The translations under genes and the position numbers were made by a program. DNA of 64,000 bases from Staphylococcus carnosus. GTDB lineage: Bacteria; Bacillota; Bacilli; Staphylococcales; Staphylococcaceae. The stretch covers positions 186,001 through 250,000 of the forward strand of contig NZ_UHCT01000001.1 of NCBI RefSeq assembly GCF_900458435.1, in the 5' to 3' direction. Within the stretch, counting starts at the first letter, position 1, and every line of letters starts with the position of its first letter. This document shows, in pieces, positions 44,374-53,404 of this stretch. The notes beneath the pieces are model-generated. The model worked only from the letters and a program-made list of their open reading frames with translations, was not told the origin of the DNA and ran no database searches.

Positions 44374-44844
44374 ATGACATATGATATGCAAGAAGCGCTG
44401 ACGCGCTTCGACCTCATTTTGATGAGTATAAATAAGACGATTTCAGAATTGCTGCAAGAAACGGGTTTGGAATACACAATTTCGCGCGAACAAATGGAAG
44501 CGCTCATTATTATACGTACTTGCCATCAAGTTACAGTAAATGAATTAGCTGAGAAGCAAGGCATTTTTAAGACTGCTGCTTCTAAGCGTATTAATAAATT
44601 GGAAAAATTAGGATTGGTAAGACGTGTAGAGAGTGAAAATAAACGTATTAAATTGATGCATTTAACAGAGGAAGGCACGAGATTTTTGGAAGAAGTGAAG
44701 CGAAAACTATCGAGTGTTGTTGAAGAAAGTTTAAATGGTTTATTTTCAATAGAAGAAATAAATGACTTCGTCAACAAATTAGAGGATATCGAAAAGGCTT
44801 TGAAAAATAGAAAAAGATATATACACGACTATATACACGACTGA
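44374..44844 (+). CDS. MarR family transcriptional regulator
   Basis: A 156-aa winged-helix regulator. The DNA-binding domain spans about residues 30-100: VTVNELAEKQGIFKTAASKRIN (recognition region, near 50) and KLEKLGLVRRVESENKRIKLMHLTEEG (wing). The N- and C-terminal helices form the dimer interface. It likely controls the preceding YhgE/Pip gene. The longest frame starts at 44356, but TGGAGGC precedes ATG 44374. Duplicated YIHDYIHD ends the protein, from the repeat TATACACGACTATATACACGA. Confidence 0.88.
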   Translation: MTYDMQEALTRFDLILMSINKTISELLQETGLEYTISREQMEALIIIRTCHQVTVNELAEKQGIFKTAASKRINKLEKLGLVRRVESENKRIKLMHLTEEGTRFLEEVKRKLSSVVEESLNGLFSIEEINDFVNKLEDIEKALKNRKRYIHDYIHD

Positions 44845-44865
44845 TTTATGATAATTATTAAAAAT

Positions 44866-44911
44866 AAAGCAGCTGAAGTGCTTATGGGAGAGAGCGTTTC
44901 AGCTGCTTTTT
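44866..44911 (+). terminator. intrinsic terminator of the MarR gene
   Basis: AAAGCAGCTGAA/TTCAGCTGCTTT, a perfect 12-bp stem with a long loop, then TTTTT. Confidence 0.88.
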
Positions 44912-45327
44912 GCTTAACTGTTTATTTCTGTCCTAAGTCTTCGTAATGGCGTAACTATGTGAAGTGAAAATACAATCCATAAGAAGCATGTAAGATTATC
45001 TGTAACAAGTTTATTTTGATTTGAAATTAAATGATAGCAGAGATCTAGGCAGTCATCATAGCAATCAAAATAATTATAAAATGGTACTCGCGGGTAATTA
45101 CTACTATCACGTACCTCTCTCGAAGTCATGTTTTTAAGGGATTCAGTTTGAAGCAAAGCATGAGTGGTATTCGAAAAATTATACAATGTTTTTTAGACAT
45201 GACGTGTATAGCATTTATCTGAATGATTATTAAGTAATACATTTATCTATATATTCCTTTAAGCGTGAATAGTTGTAAGTTTTAATGAGGAACTAAGAAG
45301 AAAAACTAGGGAAGCGGAGTGAGGAAA
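44912..45327. other. intergenic stretch without a supported gene
   Basis: About 415 bp. A minus-strand frame (44914-45186) has only a TTG start with no SD and no recognisable domain, so it is not called. Near its 3' end the stretch contains the SD-rich leader of the next gene. No other structure is apparent. Confidence 0.5.
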
Positions 45328-46341
45328 ATGACAGAAATGATGAAAGCAATGGCTGTTGATAAATATGGTAATAATCCGGTTCATATGGAAGATATCCCAG
45401 TTCCAGAAATCGGACCTGAAGATGTATTAGTGCGTGTGAAAGCTGCTAGTGTGAATCCAATTGATTTCAAAACGCGAAATGGAGATATGAAAGTATTAGT
45501 TAAACATAAATTCCCGCTTGTTTTAGGCAGTGACTTTGCTGGTGTTATTGAAAAAGTCGGTAAAGACGTCACTGACTATAAGGAAGGCGATAAAGTATAC
45601 GGCCGTCCGTCTAAAGGGAAAATGGGGACGTTCGCACAATATTTTGCGATTGATCAGCATGAAATTGCACCTATGCCTACCAATTTGAACTTTGTGGAAG
45701 CAGCCAGTATTCCTTTAGTAGGATTGACGGCTTATCAAGCATTGCATGAAGTAATGGATTTAAAAAAAGGTGACAAATTATTAGTACAAGCTGGATCAGG
45801 CGGTGTTGGTACGTTTGCAATTCAACTTGCCAAAGTGATGGAGTTGTACGTGGCAACGACAGTAAGTGATAAAGGTGAAGCACTTGTTAAAGAATTAGGT
45901 GCAGATGAAATTATTAATTATAAAAAACAAAACTTCTGGAATGTTTTATCTGGCTATGACGGTGTGTTTAATCTGATTCCAGGTAAAGATTTAGATGAAG
46001 CCTTTACGATTTTAAAACGTGGAGGTACTATTGCTTCATTAGTAGGTCCACCGACAAATCAATTTGCAGATGAAGTGCATTTAAATCCAATTAAACGTTT
46101 AGGCGTTTGGTACATGTCTCGCAATGTACGTAAGTTAATGAAAAAATACGATGTATATTATGAATTTTTCTTAATGCATCCAAGCGAAGAACAATTACGT
46201 GTGATTGGGAACTTGATAGAAGAACATAAGATCAAACCAGTAATTGATAAAGTATTTCCATTCCACGAAACACAACAAGCTTTAGAGTACTCAGAAAAAG
46301 GGCATGTGAAAGGTAAAGTTGTAGTAAAAGTTGAAGATTAA
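45328..46341 (+). CDS. NADP-dependent quinone/alcohol oxidoreductase (MDR superfamily)
   Basis: A 337-aa medium-chain dehydrogenase/reductase. The zinc-free QOR-like type is suggested by the absence of the zinc-lobe Cys cluster. Seen: VKAASVNPIDFKTRNGDM (near residue 40), FPLVLGSDFAGVIEKVGKDV (near 62), AASIPLVGLTAYQAL (near 130) and the cofactor loop VQAGSGGVGTFAIQLAK (near 155). GGAGTGAGG precedes ATG 45328; the GTG at 45319 is inside the SD. The gene is followed by 46 bp and the SDR gene, probably co-transcribed. Confidence 0.88.
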   Translation: MTEMMKAMAVDKYGNNPVHMEDIPVPEIGPEDVLVRVKAASVNPIDFKTRNGDMKVLVKHKFPLVLGSDFAGVIEKVGKDVTDYKEGDKVYGRPSKGKMGTFAQYFAIDQHEIAPMPTNLNFVEAASIPLVGLTAYQALHEVMDLKKGDKLLVQAGSGGVGTFAIQLAKVMELYVATTVSDKGEALVKELGADEIINYKKQNFWNVLSGYDGVFNLIPGKDLDEAFTILKRGGTIASLVGPPTNQFADEVHLNPIKRLGVWYMSRNVRKLMKKYDVYYEFFLMHPSEEQLRVIGNLIEEHKIKPVIDKVFPFHETQQALEYSEKGHVKGKVVVKVED

Positions 46342-46387
46342 GACTGCGAGCAGTCTAATGTCTTTTTAAAGAAAGTAGGTAAAAATA

Positions 46388-47251
46388 ATGAATGAAGTTG
46401 TTTTAATAACAGGTGCATCATCAGGTATGGGCCAAGCAACAGCGGAACGATTGAATAAACATGGTTATAAAGTATACGCTGCAGCACGTCGCACAGATCG
46501 TATGGCTGATATGCAGGCGCAAGGAATTCAAACAAGATATGTAGACTTAACAAAAGATGAATCTATGGTGAAATTAGTAGAAGATGTCATTGCAGAAGAA
46601 GGGCATATTGATGTACTCATTAATAATGCAGGCTATGGCTCATTCGGTGCCGTTGAAGACGTACCGCTTGCTGATGCAAAACGTCAATTTGAAGTAAACT
46701 TATTTGGTATGGGACGTATGACACAATTGGTCTTGCCATATATGCGTGCGCAACATTCCGGTAAAATTGTTAATGTTTCATCTATGGGCGGTAAAATCAA
46801 TGAACCGCTTGGCTCTTGGTACCATTCAGCTAAATTTGCAGTAGAAGGCTTAAGTGACAGCATGAGATTAGAATTAAAGCCCTTTGGTATTGATGTGATT
46901 ATTATTGAACCTGGTTTGATTCAAACTGAGTGGGAAGGTATTAGCGCAAAAAGTTTGCTTAAAACTTCAGGGGATACAGCTTACAGCAAAATGGCACATC
47001 AAATGGCAAACATATTAAATGGCGGTGCACCTGCATCTAAGCCGGAAGTGATTGCTAAGCTGACTGAACGTGCTATCGAAGCCAAACATCCTAAAACACG
47101 TTATGCTGGCGGTATGGGAGCTAAACCGCTTATTTTCTTAAAATGGGCACTTCCTGATAAAGCATTTGATGCATTATGGATGGGTGTATTGAAATTACAA
47201 GGTAACAGCAACCAAGATATTGCTGAGAAGAAAGCACAAAAAGAAATATAA
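46388..47251 (+). CDS. SDR family oxidoreductase
   Basis: A 287-aa classical SDR: LITGASSGMGQATAERL (residues 6-22, cofactor), NNAGYG (near 80), NVSSMGGKI with the Ser (near 130), and WYHSAKFAVEGLSDSM with Tyr and Lys (near 147). The length and C-terminal extension (GMGAKPLIFLKWALPDKAFD) match the staphylococcal oxidoreductase group. It lies 46 bp after the MDR gene; together they may act on one substrate chain. A strong terminator follows. Confidence 0.88.
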   Translation: MNEVVLITGASSGMGQATAERLNKHGYKVYAAARRTDRMADMQAQGIQTRYVDLTKDESMVKLVEDVIAEEGHIDVLINNAGYGSFGAVEDVPLADAKRQFEVNLFGMGRMTQLVLPYMRAQHSGKIVNVSSMGGKINEPLGSWYHSAKFAVEGLSDSMRLELKPFGIDVIIIEPGLIQTEWEGISAKSLLKTSGDTAYSKMAHQMANILNGGAPASKPEVIAKLTERAIEAKHPKTRYAGGMGAKPLIFLKWALPDKAFDALWMGVLKLQGNSNQDIAEKKAQKEI

Positions 47252-47262
47252 ATGAATAAAAT

Positions 47263-47335
47263 AAATGGTAGAGTGAAGTGCAGCAGAAATCTAAAAAATT
47301 AAGAGTTCTGTACTTCAACTCTACCATTTTCTTTT
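47263..47335 (+). terminator. bidirectional terminator
   Basis: AAATGGTAGAGT/ACTCTACCATTT with inner GAAGT/ACTTC pairing and TTTT, between convergent genes. The CPBP gene ends within its far edge. Confidence 0.88.
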
Positions 47336-48197
47336 ACATAAAAATCAACAAGAACATAATCGCAATACTTGCTGAAGCATTGTTCAGCATATGCACGATA
47401 TAGCTATCCCAGATATTGCGTCTGCGGTTGTAAGCTAAATAAAAGCCGGCTCCCATGCCTCCATATAAGAAAAAGACAATAATATTATTAGGCATATGGT
47501 TAAGCGAGAAGATAGCTGAAGAAATCAGCATTGGCCACCAGAAAGATAACTTTTTGAAAATCGTTTCTTTGAAGATACCTCGGAAGGTTAATTCTTCAAA
47601 ATAAGGTGCAACAAACGTGATATGTATCAAGAAGATTGCAAGAGCAATAACAATCATCGGATTACTGAAATCCGTCAACTTGTCAATTTGTCTCATAAGC
47701 GCTTGATCGTTTGCTGTGGAATCTTCTTTGAAGATACCAGTTGCCGCAACCATACATAATGTTGTCCATACGCGTATGCCGATAAAGAAAAGTACATCGA
47801 TTCCGATGTCTTTAAAATGAGGTGCTTTCATCCGTTCATAGCCTCGTTTACGATAATACCAAGTAATTAACCAAGCCATAAGACCTGAAACAACGATGTA
47901 AAGAAATATAAGAATAGTAAAAACAATTGGACTGTCACCGTTGAAAAAAGATACATAACCAGCAATGCCTCCTGCAATAGCAGTAGGGATTTGCGTGGCT
48001 ATCATGAAGCCGAGAAATATCAATATATTAACAGCGATATTTCCTTTAGGTGACAAATTTCGGCTAGCGCCTGGTCGAGCTTGACGTGGTCGTCGAACAA
48101 GCCTGTAACGACTTCTTGTTGGATGAGATGGATATTCTGGATTTCTGGAGTTTGTGTCATGATGTCTACGATTCGCGGGATTGATATGTTCTGACAT
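47334..48197 (-). CDS. CPBP family intramembrane glutamic metalloprotease
   Basis: A 287-aa membrane protein. Residues 1-50 are hydrophilic and Arg-rich (RYRLVRRPRQARPG); helices follow from about residue 52. The CPBP (CAAX protease/bacteriocin-processing) motifs are EELTFRG (Glu-Glu and Arg, near residue 207), FSLNHMPNN (His, near 240), and the final HMLNN (near 270). Such proteases process peptides or prenylated proteins, or give bacteriocin immunity. SD AGGAGGCG supports the start. No bacteriocin gene is adjacent. Confidence 0.87.
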   Translation of the reverse strand: MSEHINPANRRHHDTNSRNPEYPSHPTRSRYRLVRRPRQARPGASRNLSPKGNIAVNILIFLGFMIATQIPTAIAGGIAGYVSFFNGDSPIVFTILIFLYIVVSGLMAWLITWYYRKRGYERMKAPHFKDIGIDVLFFIGIRVWTTLCMVAATGIFKEDSTANDQALMRQIDKLTDFSNPMIVIALAIFLIHITFVAPYFEELTFRGIFKETIFKKLSFWWPMLISSAIFSLNHMPNNIIVFFLYGGMGAGFYLAYNRRRNIWDSYIVHMLNNASASIAIMFLLIFM

Positions 48198-48484
48198 AAA
48201 AAGCGCCTCCTTACGATAATTGTATTACATATATATTAACATAAGAATATTAATTTTATTTGAAATGCTTATTTTTAAACATCTGATGACTAAGTGATTG
48301 ACAGTGTGATTATTTAAGTTTTATTATAGTACATGTACAAAGTTGCGCTCTTATTTTTTGAATGTCGCATTCAGATAAACGCTTTATTTTTAAAGGAGTT
48401 GGATATGCTCTACAATGGGGTTGAAAAGAAATGTGGAGTTGTTTTCAACAAGTTCAATTATAATTTAAGGAAGGTGATTTTAAA

Positions 48485-49972
48485 GTGAGTCAGTCAGAAT
48501 CAAAAGACGTCATTTTAATAGGTGCTGGGGTTTTAAGCACAACATTCGGTTCATTTTTAAAAGAAATTCAACCAAACTGGAATATTAAACTTTTTGAACG
48601 CTTAGATGGACCAGCGTTAGAAAGTTCATATGATACAAGTAATGCAGGTACTGGGCACGCCGCATTATGTGAATTGAACTATACAGTAGAACAACCAGAT
48701 GGTTCTATTGATGTAGAAAAAGCCAAAGAAATTAATGAAGAATTTGAAATCTCAAAACAATTTTGGGCACATTTAGTAAAAACTAATGCGATTTCAAACC
48801 CGCGTGAGTTCATTACGCCACTTCCACATATTAGTTTCGTGCAAGGTATCCGCAATGTTCAATTCTTGCAAAAACGTTATGATGCATTAAAAGATTTACC
48901 GATGTTTCAAGGTATTGAATTCACACAAGATCGTGAAAAATTAGCGGAATGGATGCCGTTAATGATGAAAGATCGTAAAGAAAACATTGCGATTGCAGCA
49001 AGTAAAATCGATGAAGGTACAGATGTTAACTTTGGTGAGTTAACTCGTAAACTTGCGAAAAACTTGGAATCACATGATAATGCTGAGTTAAATTACAATC
49101 ATGAAGTTATTGGTTTCCAACAACTTGGAGACAAAAAATGGGAAGTTGAAGTACGCAACTTAGATGATAATACAATTTCTACACATGTTGCAGATTACAT
49201 TTTCATCGGTGCTGGCGGTGCAGCAATTCCGTTACTTCAAAAAACAAAAATTGAAGAAAGCAAAAACTTGGGCGGTTTCCCAATCAGCGGTGCTTTCTTA
49301 GTATGTAAAAACCCAGAAGTAGTAAAAGAACATGATGCGAAAGCATATGGTAAAGAACCACCAGGCACACCGCCAATGACAGTACCTCACTTAGACCGTC
49401 GTTATGTTCGTGGCGAAGAAAGCTTGTTATTCGGACCATTTGCAGCAATCGGTCCTAAGTTCTTGAAACACGGTTCTAACTTAGACTTGTTCCGTTCATT
49501 AAATAAAGACAACATTTTAACAATGACGTCAGCAGGTATGAAAAACTTATCATTAGTGAAATATTCAATCCAACAATTAATGATGAAAAAAGAAGACCGT
49601 ATGAAAGAATTACGTCGCTTTGTTCCTAGTGCTAAAGATGAAGATTGGGAATTACACATTGCTGGTAAACGTGTTCAAGTTATTAAAGATACTCCTGAAT
49701 TTGGTAAAGGATTTATCCAATTCGGTACAGAAGTTGTTCATTCTAAAGACCATACAGTTGTAGCAATGCTAGGTGAATCACCAGGAGCATCAACATCTGT
49801 ATCAGTTGCGCTTGATATTATCGAACAAAACTTCCCAGATTATGTTGAAGCTTGGACTCCGAAAATTCAAGAAATGATTCCATCATATGGTCAATCATTA
49901 ATTGAAGATACAACTTTATTAAATAAAGTTCGTGAAGATTCAGCGAAAGCATTAGACTTAAATGAAAAATAA
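48485..49972 (+). CDS. mqo: malate:quinone oxidoreductase
   Basis: A 495-aa FAD-dependent, membrane-associated enzyme oxidising malate to oxaloacetate with electrons to menaquinone. The N-terminal GAGVLSTTFGSFL dinucleotide fold (residues 13-25) and FERLDGPALESSYDTSNAGTG-like region (near 42; SSYDTSNAGTGH) are diagnostic. The later LIGLMGESPGAS-type motif appears as MLGESPGASTSVS near residue 430. GTG 48485 follows AAGGAAGGTGA. It is monocistronic with a terminator, and codon use suggests good expression. Staphylococci often have two mqo genes; only one is in this window. Confidence 0.94.
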   Translation: MSQSESKDVILIGAGVLSTTFGSFLKEIQPNWNIKLFERLDGPALESSYDTSNAGTGHAALCELNYTVEQPDGSIDVEKAKEINEEFEISKQFWAHLVKTNAISNPREFITPLPHISFVQGIRNVQFLQKRYDALKDLPMFQGIEFTQDREKLAEWMPLMMKDRKENIAIAASKIDEGTDVNFGELTRKLAKNLESHDNAELNYNHEVIGFQQLGDKKWEVEVRNLDDNTISTHVADYIFIGAGGAAIPLLQKTKIEESKNLGGFPISGAFLVCKNPEVVKEHDAKAYGKEPPGTPPMTVPHLDRRYVRGEESLLFGPFAAIGPKFLKHGSNLDLFRSLNKDNILTMTSAGMKNLSLVKYSIQQLMMKKEDRMKELRRFVPSAKDEDWELHIAGKRVQVIKDTPEFGKGFIQFGTEVVHSKDHTVVAMLGESPGASTSVSVALDIIEQNFPDYVEAWTPKIQEMIPSYGQSLIEDTTLLNKVREDSAKALDLNEK

Positions 49973-49983
49973 ATAGAAGTTGT

Positions 49984-50020
49984 AAAGGCAGAAATCTAAT
50001 TTGAGGTTTCTGCCTTTTTT
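49984..50020 (+). terminator. intrinsic terminator of mqo
   Basis: AAAGGCAGAAA/TTTCTGCCTTT followed by TTTT. Confidence 0.88.
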
Positions 50021-50201
50021 CTGTCTTTTTTAGTGCTGGAAATGAATTTATGAAAACTGAGAAAGTGATTAAATCGGACTCCATCCGTGTTCGAGTTTTT
50101 TAATCTTTTTAAATTAAAAATCCTGAGTGATTTAATAGGTCAACTTTGTAGACTTACCTTTTCTTATTCCTTGTGAATGCTACTTCAATCAATATAATCA
50201 C

Positions 50202-50216
50202 AATTTTCAGAATTAT
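50202..50216. promoter_or_regulatory. candidate CodY box upstream of the AbgT gene
   Basis: AATTTTCAGAATTAT matches AATTTTCWGAAAATT at 12 of 15 positions, about 70 bp before the AbgT start. Weak but in the right place for amino acid-responsive control. Confidence 0.4.
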
Positions 50217-50284
50217 TTGCACATTACAATGGATTATCGATATACTGGTTTCAACTCACATCTTTTATTTTAGGGGGGATGCGT

Positions 50285-51805
50285 ATGTCTGAATCAAAGA
50301 AGAAAAAGGGGTTTGTTGACAGGTCGCTTGATATTATTGAAAAGTCTGGTAATAAATTGCCAGATCCAGTCGTTATTTTTATTTCGCTCTGTGTCATTAT
50401 TTTAATTGCATCATGTATCACGGGTTCGTTAGGTATAAAGGCTAAGAATCCGGCAGATGGAAAAATTGTTGAAGCAGTTAACTTATTGACACCTAGTGGA
50501 ATTGCGAAGATGATTTCTGAAGCGGTTAATAACTTTGCGGAATTTCCGCCATTAGGTCTCGTGCTTGTTGTTATGCTTGGGGTAGGTATTGCTGAAAAGA
50601 CAGGTTATTTTGAGACGGTTATGAAATACACTATTGAAAAAGCACCTAAGAAAATTATTGTACCTGTTATTATTTTAGTCGGTATTTTAGGTAATGCAGC
50701 TGGGGACGCTGCGCCGATTGTCTTACCGCCGATTGCTGCAATGATTTTTATTAAATTAGGATACCACCCGATTGCAGGTCTTGTAATGGCTTATGCTTCT
50801 GCACTTGGTGGATTTTCAGCCAGTCTAGTAATTGGGATGACGGATGCGCTCGTAGTTTCATTTACAGAACCAGCCACAAAACTTGTGAGTGACTCTGTCC
50901 ATGTTAATGCTGCGATGAACTACTATTTCTTATGTGCATCTACACTGCTTTTACTGATTGTTGCTTGGTTTGTAACTGTCAAAATAGTTATTCCACGTTT
51001 TGGACATTATGAAAATGCAGTTGAAGAAGAGGAAGATGGTATTACAAAGCAAGAGCGTCGAGCTATGCTTTTTGCAAATATCGGTTTGTTAGTTGTTTTA
51101 ATTGTGATTGCAGCTTTAGCTATACCAGAAAATGGAATCTTGCGAAATGCGAAAACAGGCAGTTTAATTGATGATTCACCACTCATGAACGGTATAGTAC
51201 CTATCATTACAATATTGTTCTTGGTACCCGGGTTGATTTATGGTTTCGTGGCTAAAACAATGCGTACTACGCGCCAATTTGCCAAAATGCTGGGAGATGC
51301 TATGAGTACGATGGGACCATTTATTGTTATCGTGTTCTTTGCAGCTCAGATGCTTGCTTACTTCACTTGGAGTAACCTTGGTACTATTATGGCTATCAAA
51401 GGTGCAGAAGCGCTTAAAGGAGCAAATGGGGTTGTGTTAATACTTGGTGTGCTTATTCTTTCTGCAGGTATTAATATGCTGATGGGTAGTGCTTCAGCTA
51501 AATGGGCAATACTTGCTCCGATACTTGTACCAATGCTTATGTTGCTAGGATATCATCCAGCGTTTACGCAGGTTATTTATCGTGTGGGGGATTCTATCAC
51601 AAACCCTATCACGCCTATGATGCCTTATCTTCCTTTACTTTTATCGTTTGCACAACGTTATCAGAAGGATATCGGTCTTGGAACACTTATTGCTGCGCTT
51701 ATGCCGTACTCTGTTGCGTTCGGAATCTTTTGGACATTACTTCTGATTGTATGGTATTTGCTTGGTATTCCAGTTGGTCCAGGAGGACCGATTCATTTAC
51801 CTTAG
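50285..51805 (+). CDS. AbgT family transporter
   Basis: A 506-aa membrane transporter of the p-aminobenzoyl-glutamate/sulfonamide-export family. Features: SGNKLPDPVVIF (residues 16-27), PLGLVLVVMLGVGIAEKTGYF near 90, NAAGDAAPIVLPPI near 140, MGSASAKWAILAPILVPML near 400, and GDSITNPITPMMPYLPLLL near 430, typical of AbgT/MtrF. Homologues take up p-aminobenzoyl-glutamate or export sulfonamides. The downstream M20 amidohydrolase gene (frameshifted) follows by 81 bp and would cleave the imported compound. GGGGGG lies directly before ATG 50279, so ATG 50285 has the better spacing. Confidence 0.87.
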   Translation: MSESKKKKGFVDRSLDIIEKSGNKLPDPVVIFISLCVIILIASCITGSLGIKAKNPADGKIVEAVNLLTPSGIAKMISEAVNNFAEFPPLGLVLVVMLGVGIAEKTGYFETVMKYTIEKAPKKIIVPVIILVGILGNAAGDAAPIVLPPIAAMIFIKLGYHPIAGLVMAYASALGGFSASLVIGMTDALVVSFTEPATKLVSDSVHVNAAMNYYFLCASTLLLLIVAWFVTVKIVIPRFGHYENAVEEEEDGITKQERRAMLFANIGLLVVLIVIAALAIPENGILRNAKTGSLIDDSPLMNGIVPIITILFLVPGLIYGFVAKTMRTTRQFAKMLGDAMSTMGPFIVIVFFAAQMLAYFTWSNLGTIMAIKGAEALKGANGVVLILGVLILSAGINMLMGSASAKWAILAPILVPMLMLLGYHPAFTQVIYRVGDSITNPITPMMPYLPLLLSFAQRYQKDIGLGTLIAALMPYSVAFGIFWTLLLIVWYLLGIPVGPGGPIHLP

Positions 51806-51886
51806 AATTTTAATGAGTAAATTATGACAACGAGAACATTTCACATGTCAACAAGATTGAAATTTCATCATAAGGGGGACGACACT

Positions 51887-53040
51887 ATGAATTATGAACA
51901 GTATAAAGATACTATCATCGCTTATCGCAGACATTTGCACGAACATCCTGAAGTATCATTCAAAGAATATGAAACAGCAGAATTTATTCGCTCAAAATTA
52001 AGAGAAATGGAAAATTGTAATGTAGTTGAGTTAACAGAAACGAGCACGGTTGCTGTATTCAATGAAGGGCAAGGCAAAAAATCGGTTTGCGGGCAGATAT
52101 AGATGCTTTACCAGTAACAGAGCAACGAGATGAGTTTGAATTTATTTCACAAAATGAAGGTGTCATGCATGCGTGTGGGCACGATGGTCATACAGCAGTA
52201 TTATTAGGCGCTGCGCATTATTTTAATGATCATATAGATACAATTCCTGATGAAGTGCATTGTATTTTCCAACATGCTGAAGAATTAATCCCAGGCGGTG
52301 CACGAGAAATGGTGGCCACTGGTTATTTTGATGATTTTGATTTCATCTATGGCCATCATTTATGGACGCAATTAGAACTAGGATTAATTGATATCAAAGA
52401 AGGACCAGCTAGTGCTAACTCTGACATATATCACATCACGATAAACGGTAGAGGCGGACATTCTAGTATGCCTGAAAAAGCAATTGACTCTCTTGTTTTA
52501 GGTGCACAATTTGTGAATGCATTACAAACAATTGTATCTCGTCAAGTATACCCATTTGATCCTGTTGTTGTTTCGAATACAATTTTTCAAGCAGGAACAT
52601 TTGGAGCAGAAAATGTAATTGCAGATAAAGTAGAGCTTGGCGGTTCGGTTCGGACTACAACTGAAGAAAATAGAAAGTTAGTTATGGACCAAATGGAGCG
52701 TTTGTTGAAAACGACATGTGAGAGTGCAGGTGCTGACTATGAGTTGGATTACCTTGATGGTTATGACAGTGTATACAACGACCCAGAACAAACACGTTGG
52801 GTAAAACAATTGGCTGAAACCTATTTCCCAGGAAAAGTAGTCACAAGAGATCCAATGATGGGTGGAGAAGATTTCAGCGATTTTTCAAACATTGTACCAA
52901 GTACATATGCTTTTATCGGTGCTGGCCAAGCTGAAGGAGAATACGACAGACCACATCATCATCCGAGATTTGCCTTGAATGAAGAGGCGTTTGAAATGGC
53001 TTTCGATATGTTTACGGAAGTGGCGAAGCATTATAAATAA
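51887..53040 (+). pseudogene. M20 family amidohydrolase (AbgB/HipO-like), frameshifted
   Basis: An M20 peptidase/amidohydrolase split between two frames. The first (from ATG 51887, SD AAGGGGGACGAC) gives RRHLHEHPEVSFKEYETAEF and ends at 52102. The second, from about 52080, gives LRADIDALPV (catalytic Asp), HACGHDGHT (metal ligand His), HAEELIPGGA, YGHHLW, GRGGHSSMPEKAID, and the C-terminal GGEDFSDF. Adding one A to the A6 run at 52076 (AAAAAA to seven) gives GKKIGLRADID, so a one-base deletion explains the break. With AbgT it would hydrolyse p-aminobenzoyl-glutamate or an N-acyl amino acid. A sequencing error in the A-run is possible. Confidence 0.85.
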
Positions 53041-53057
53041 GTATCCAATAAATAAAA

Positions 53058-53090
53058 GAGGGTGAGCTCAGTAATAAGTTCACTCTCGTT
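53058..53090 (+). terminator. intrinsic terminator
   Basis: GAGGGTGAGCT/AGTTCACTCTC (two G-U pairs) after the M20 gene, followed by a weak T tract. Confidence 0.65.
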
Positions 53091-53163
53091 TGGTGTGTTT
53101 CTTAAAAGCTGCTATTTATATTGACAATCAGTATTGTGACAGTATTAATCAAACCAATAATAA

Positions 53164-53217
53164 AACAAGGCAATATTTTAACAAGGCAATATTTTAACAA
53201 GGCAATATTTTAACAAG
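53164..53217. repeat. three tandem copies of a 16-bp AT-rich unit
   Basis: AACAAGGCAATATTTT is repeated at 53164-53179, 53180-53195 and 53196-53211, with a partial fourth unit. It lies in a non-coding gap and looks like a short variable-number tandem repeat. Confidence 0.8.
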
Positions 53218-53290
53218 TTACATATAAATTGTTAGAATATTGTGTTAATGTAGAGTTATAACTTTAATGATTATCTAATAAAGAAAATGG

Positions 53291-53319
53291 TCCTCAATAA
53301 ACAATTGTTGAGGATTTTA
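53291..53319 (+). terminator. hairpin with T tract upstream of lipoprotein gene
   Basis: TCCTCAA/TTGAGGA stem followed by TTTTAT, about 90 bp before the lipoprotein start. There is no gene it obviously ends. It may be an attenuator or end a short unannotated transcript. Confidence 0.4.
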
Positions 53320-53404
53320 TATTATCTTTTCGTTAAATCTAATGACTTTGCTTACAATGGTTATATTTTACCGTTGAAAAATAAAATATTTGGGGGAAAC
53401 AGCT

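Noticed and set aside
44914..45186. Minus-strand 90-aa frame in the gap before the MDR gene
   Set aside because: TTG start, no SD, no recognisable domain; kept only as a note on the gap.
53164..53217. Possible CRISPR-like repeat
   Set aside because: The 16-bp units are directly tandem with no spacers and no cas genes nearby.
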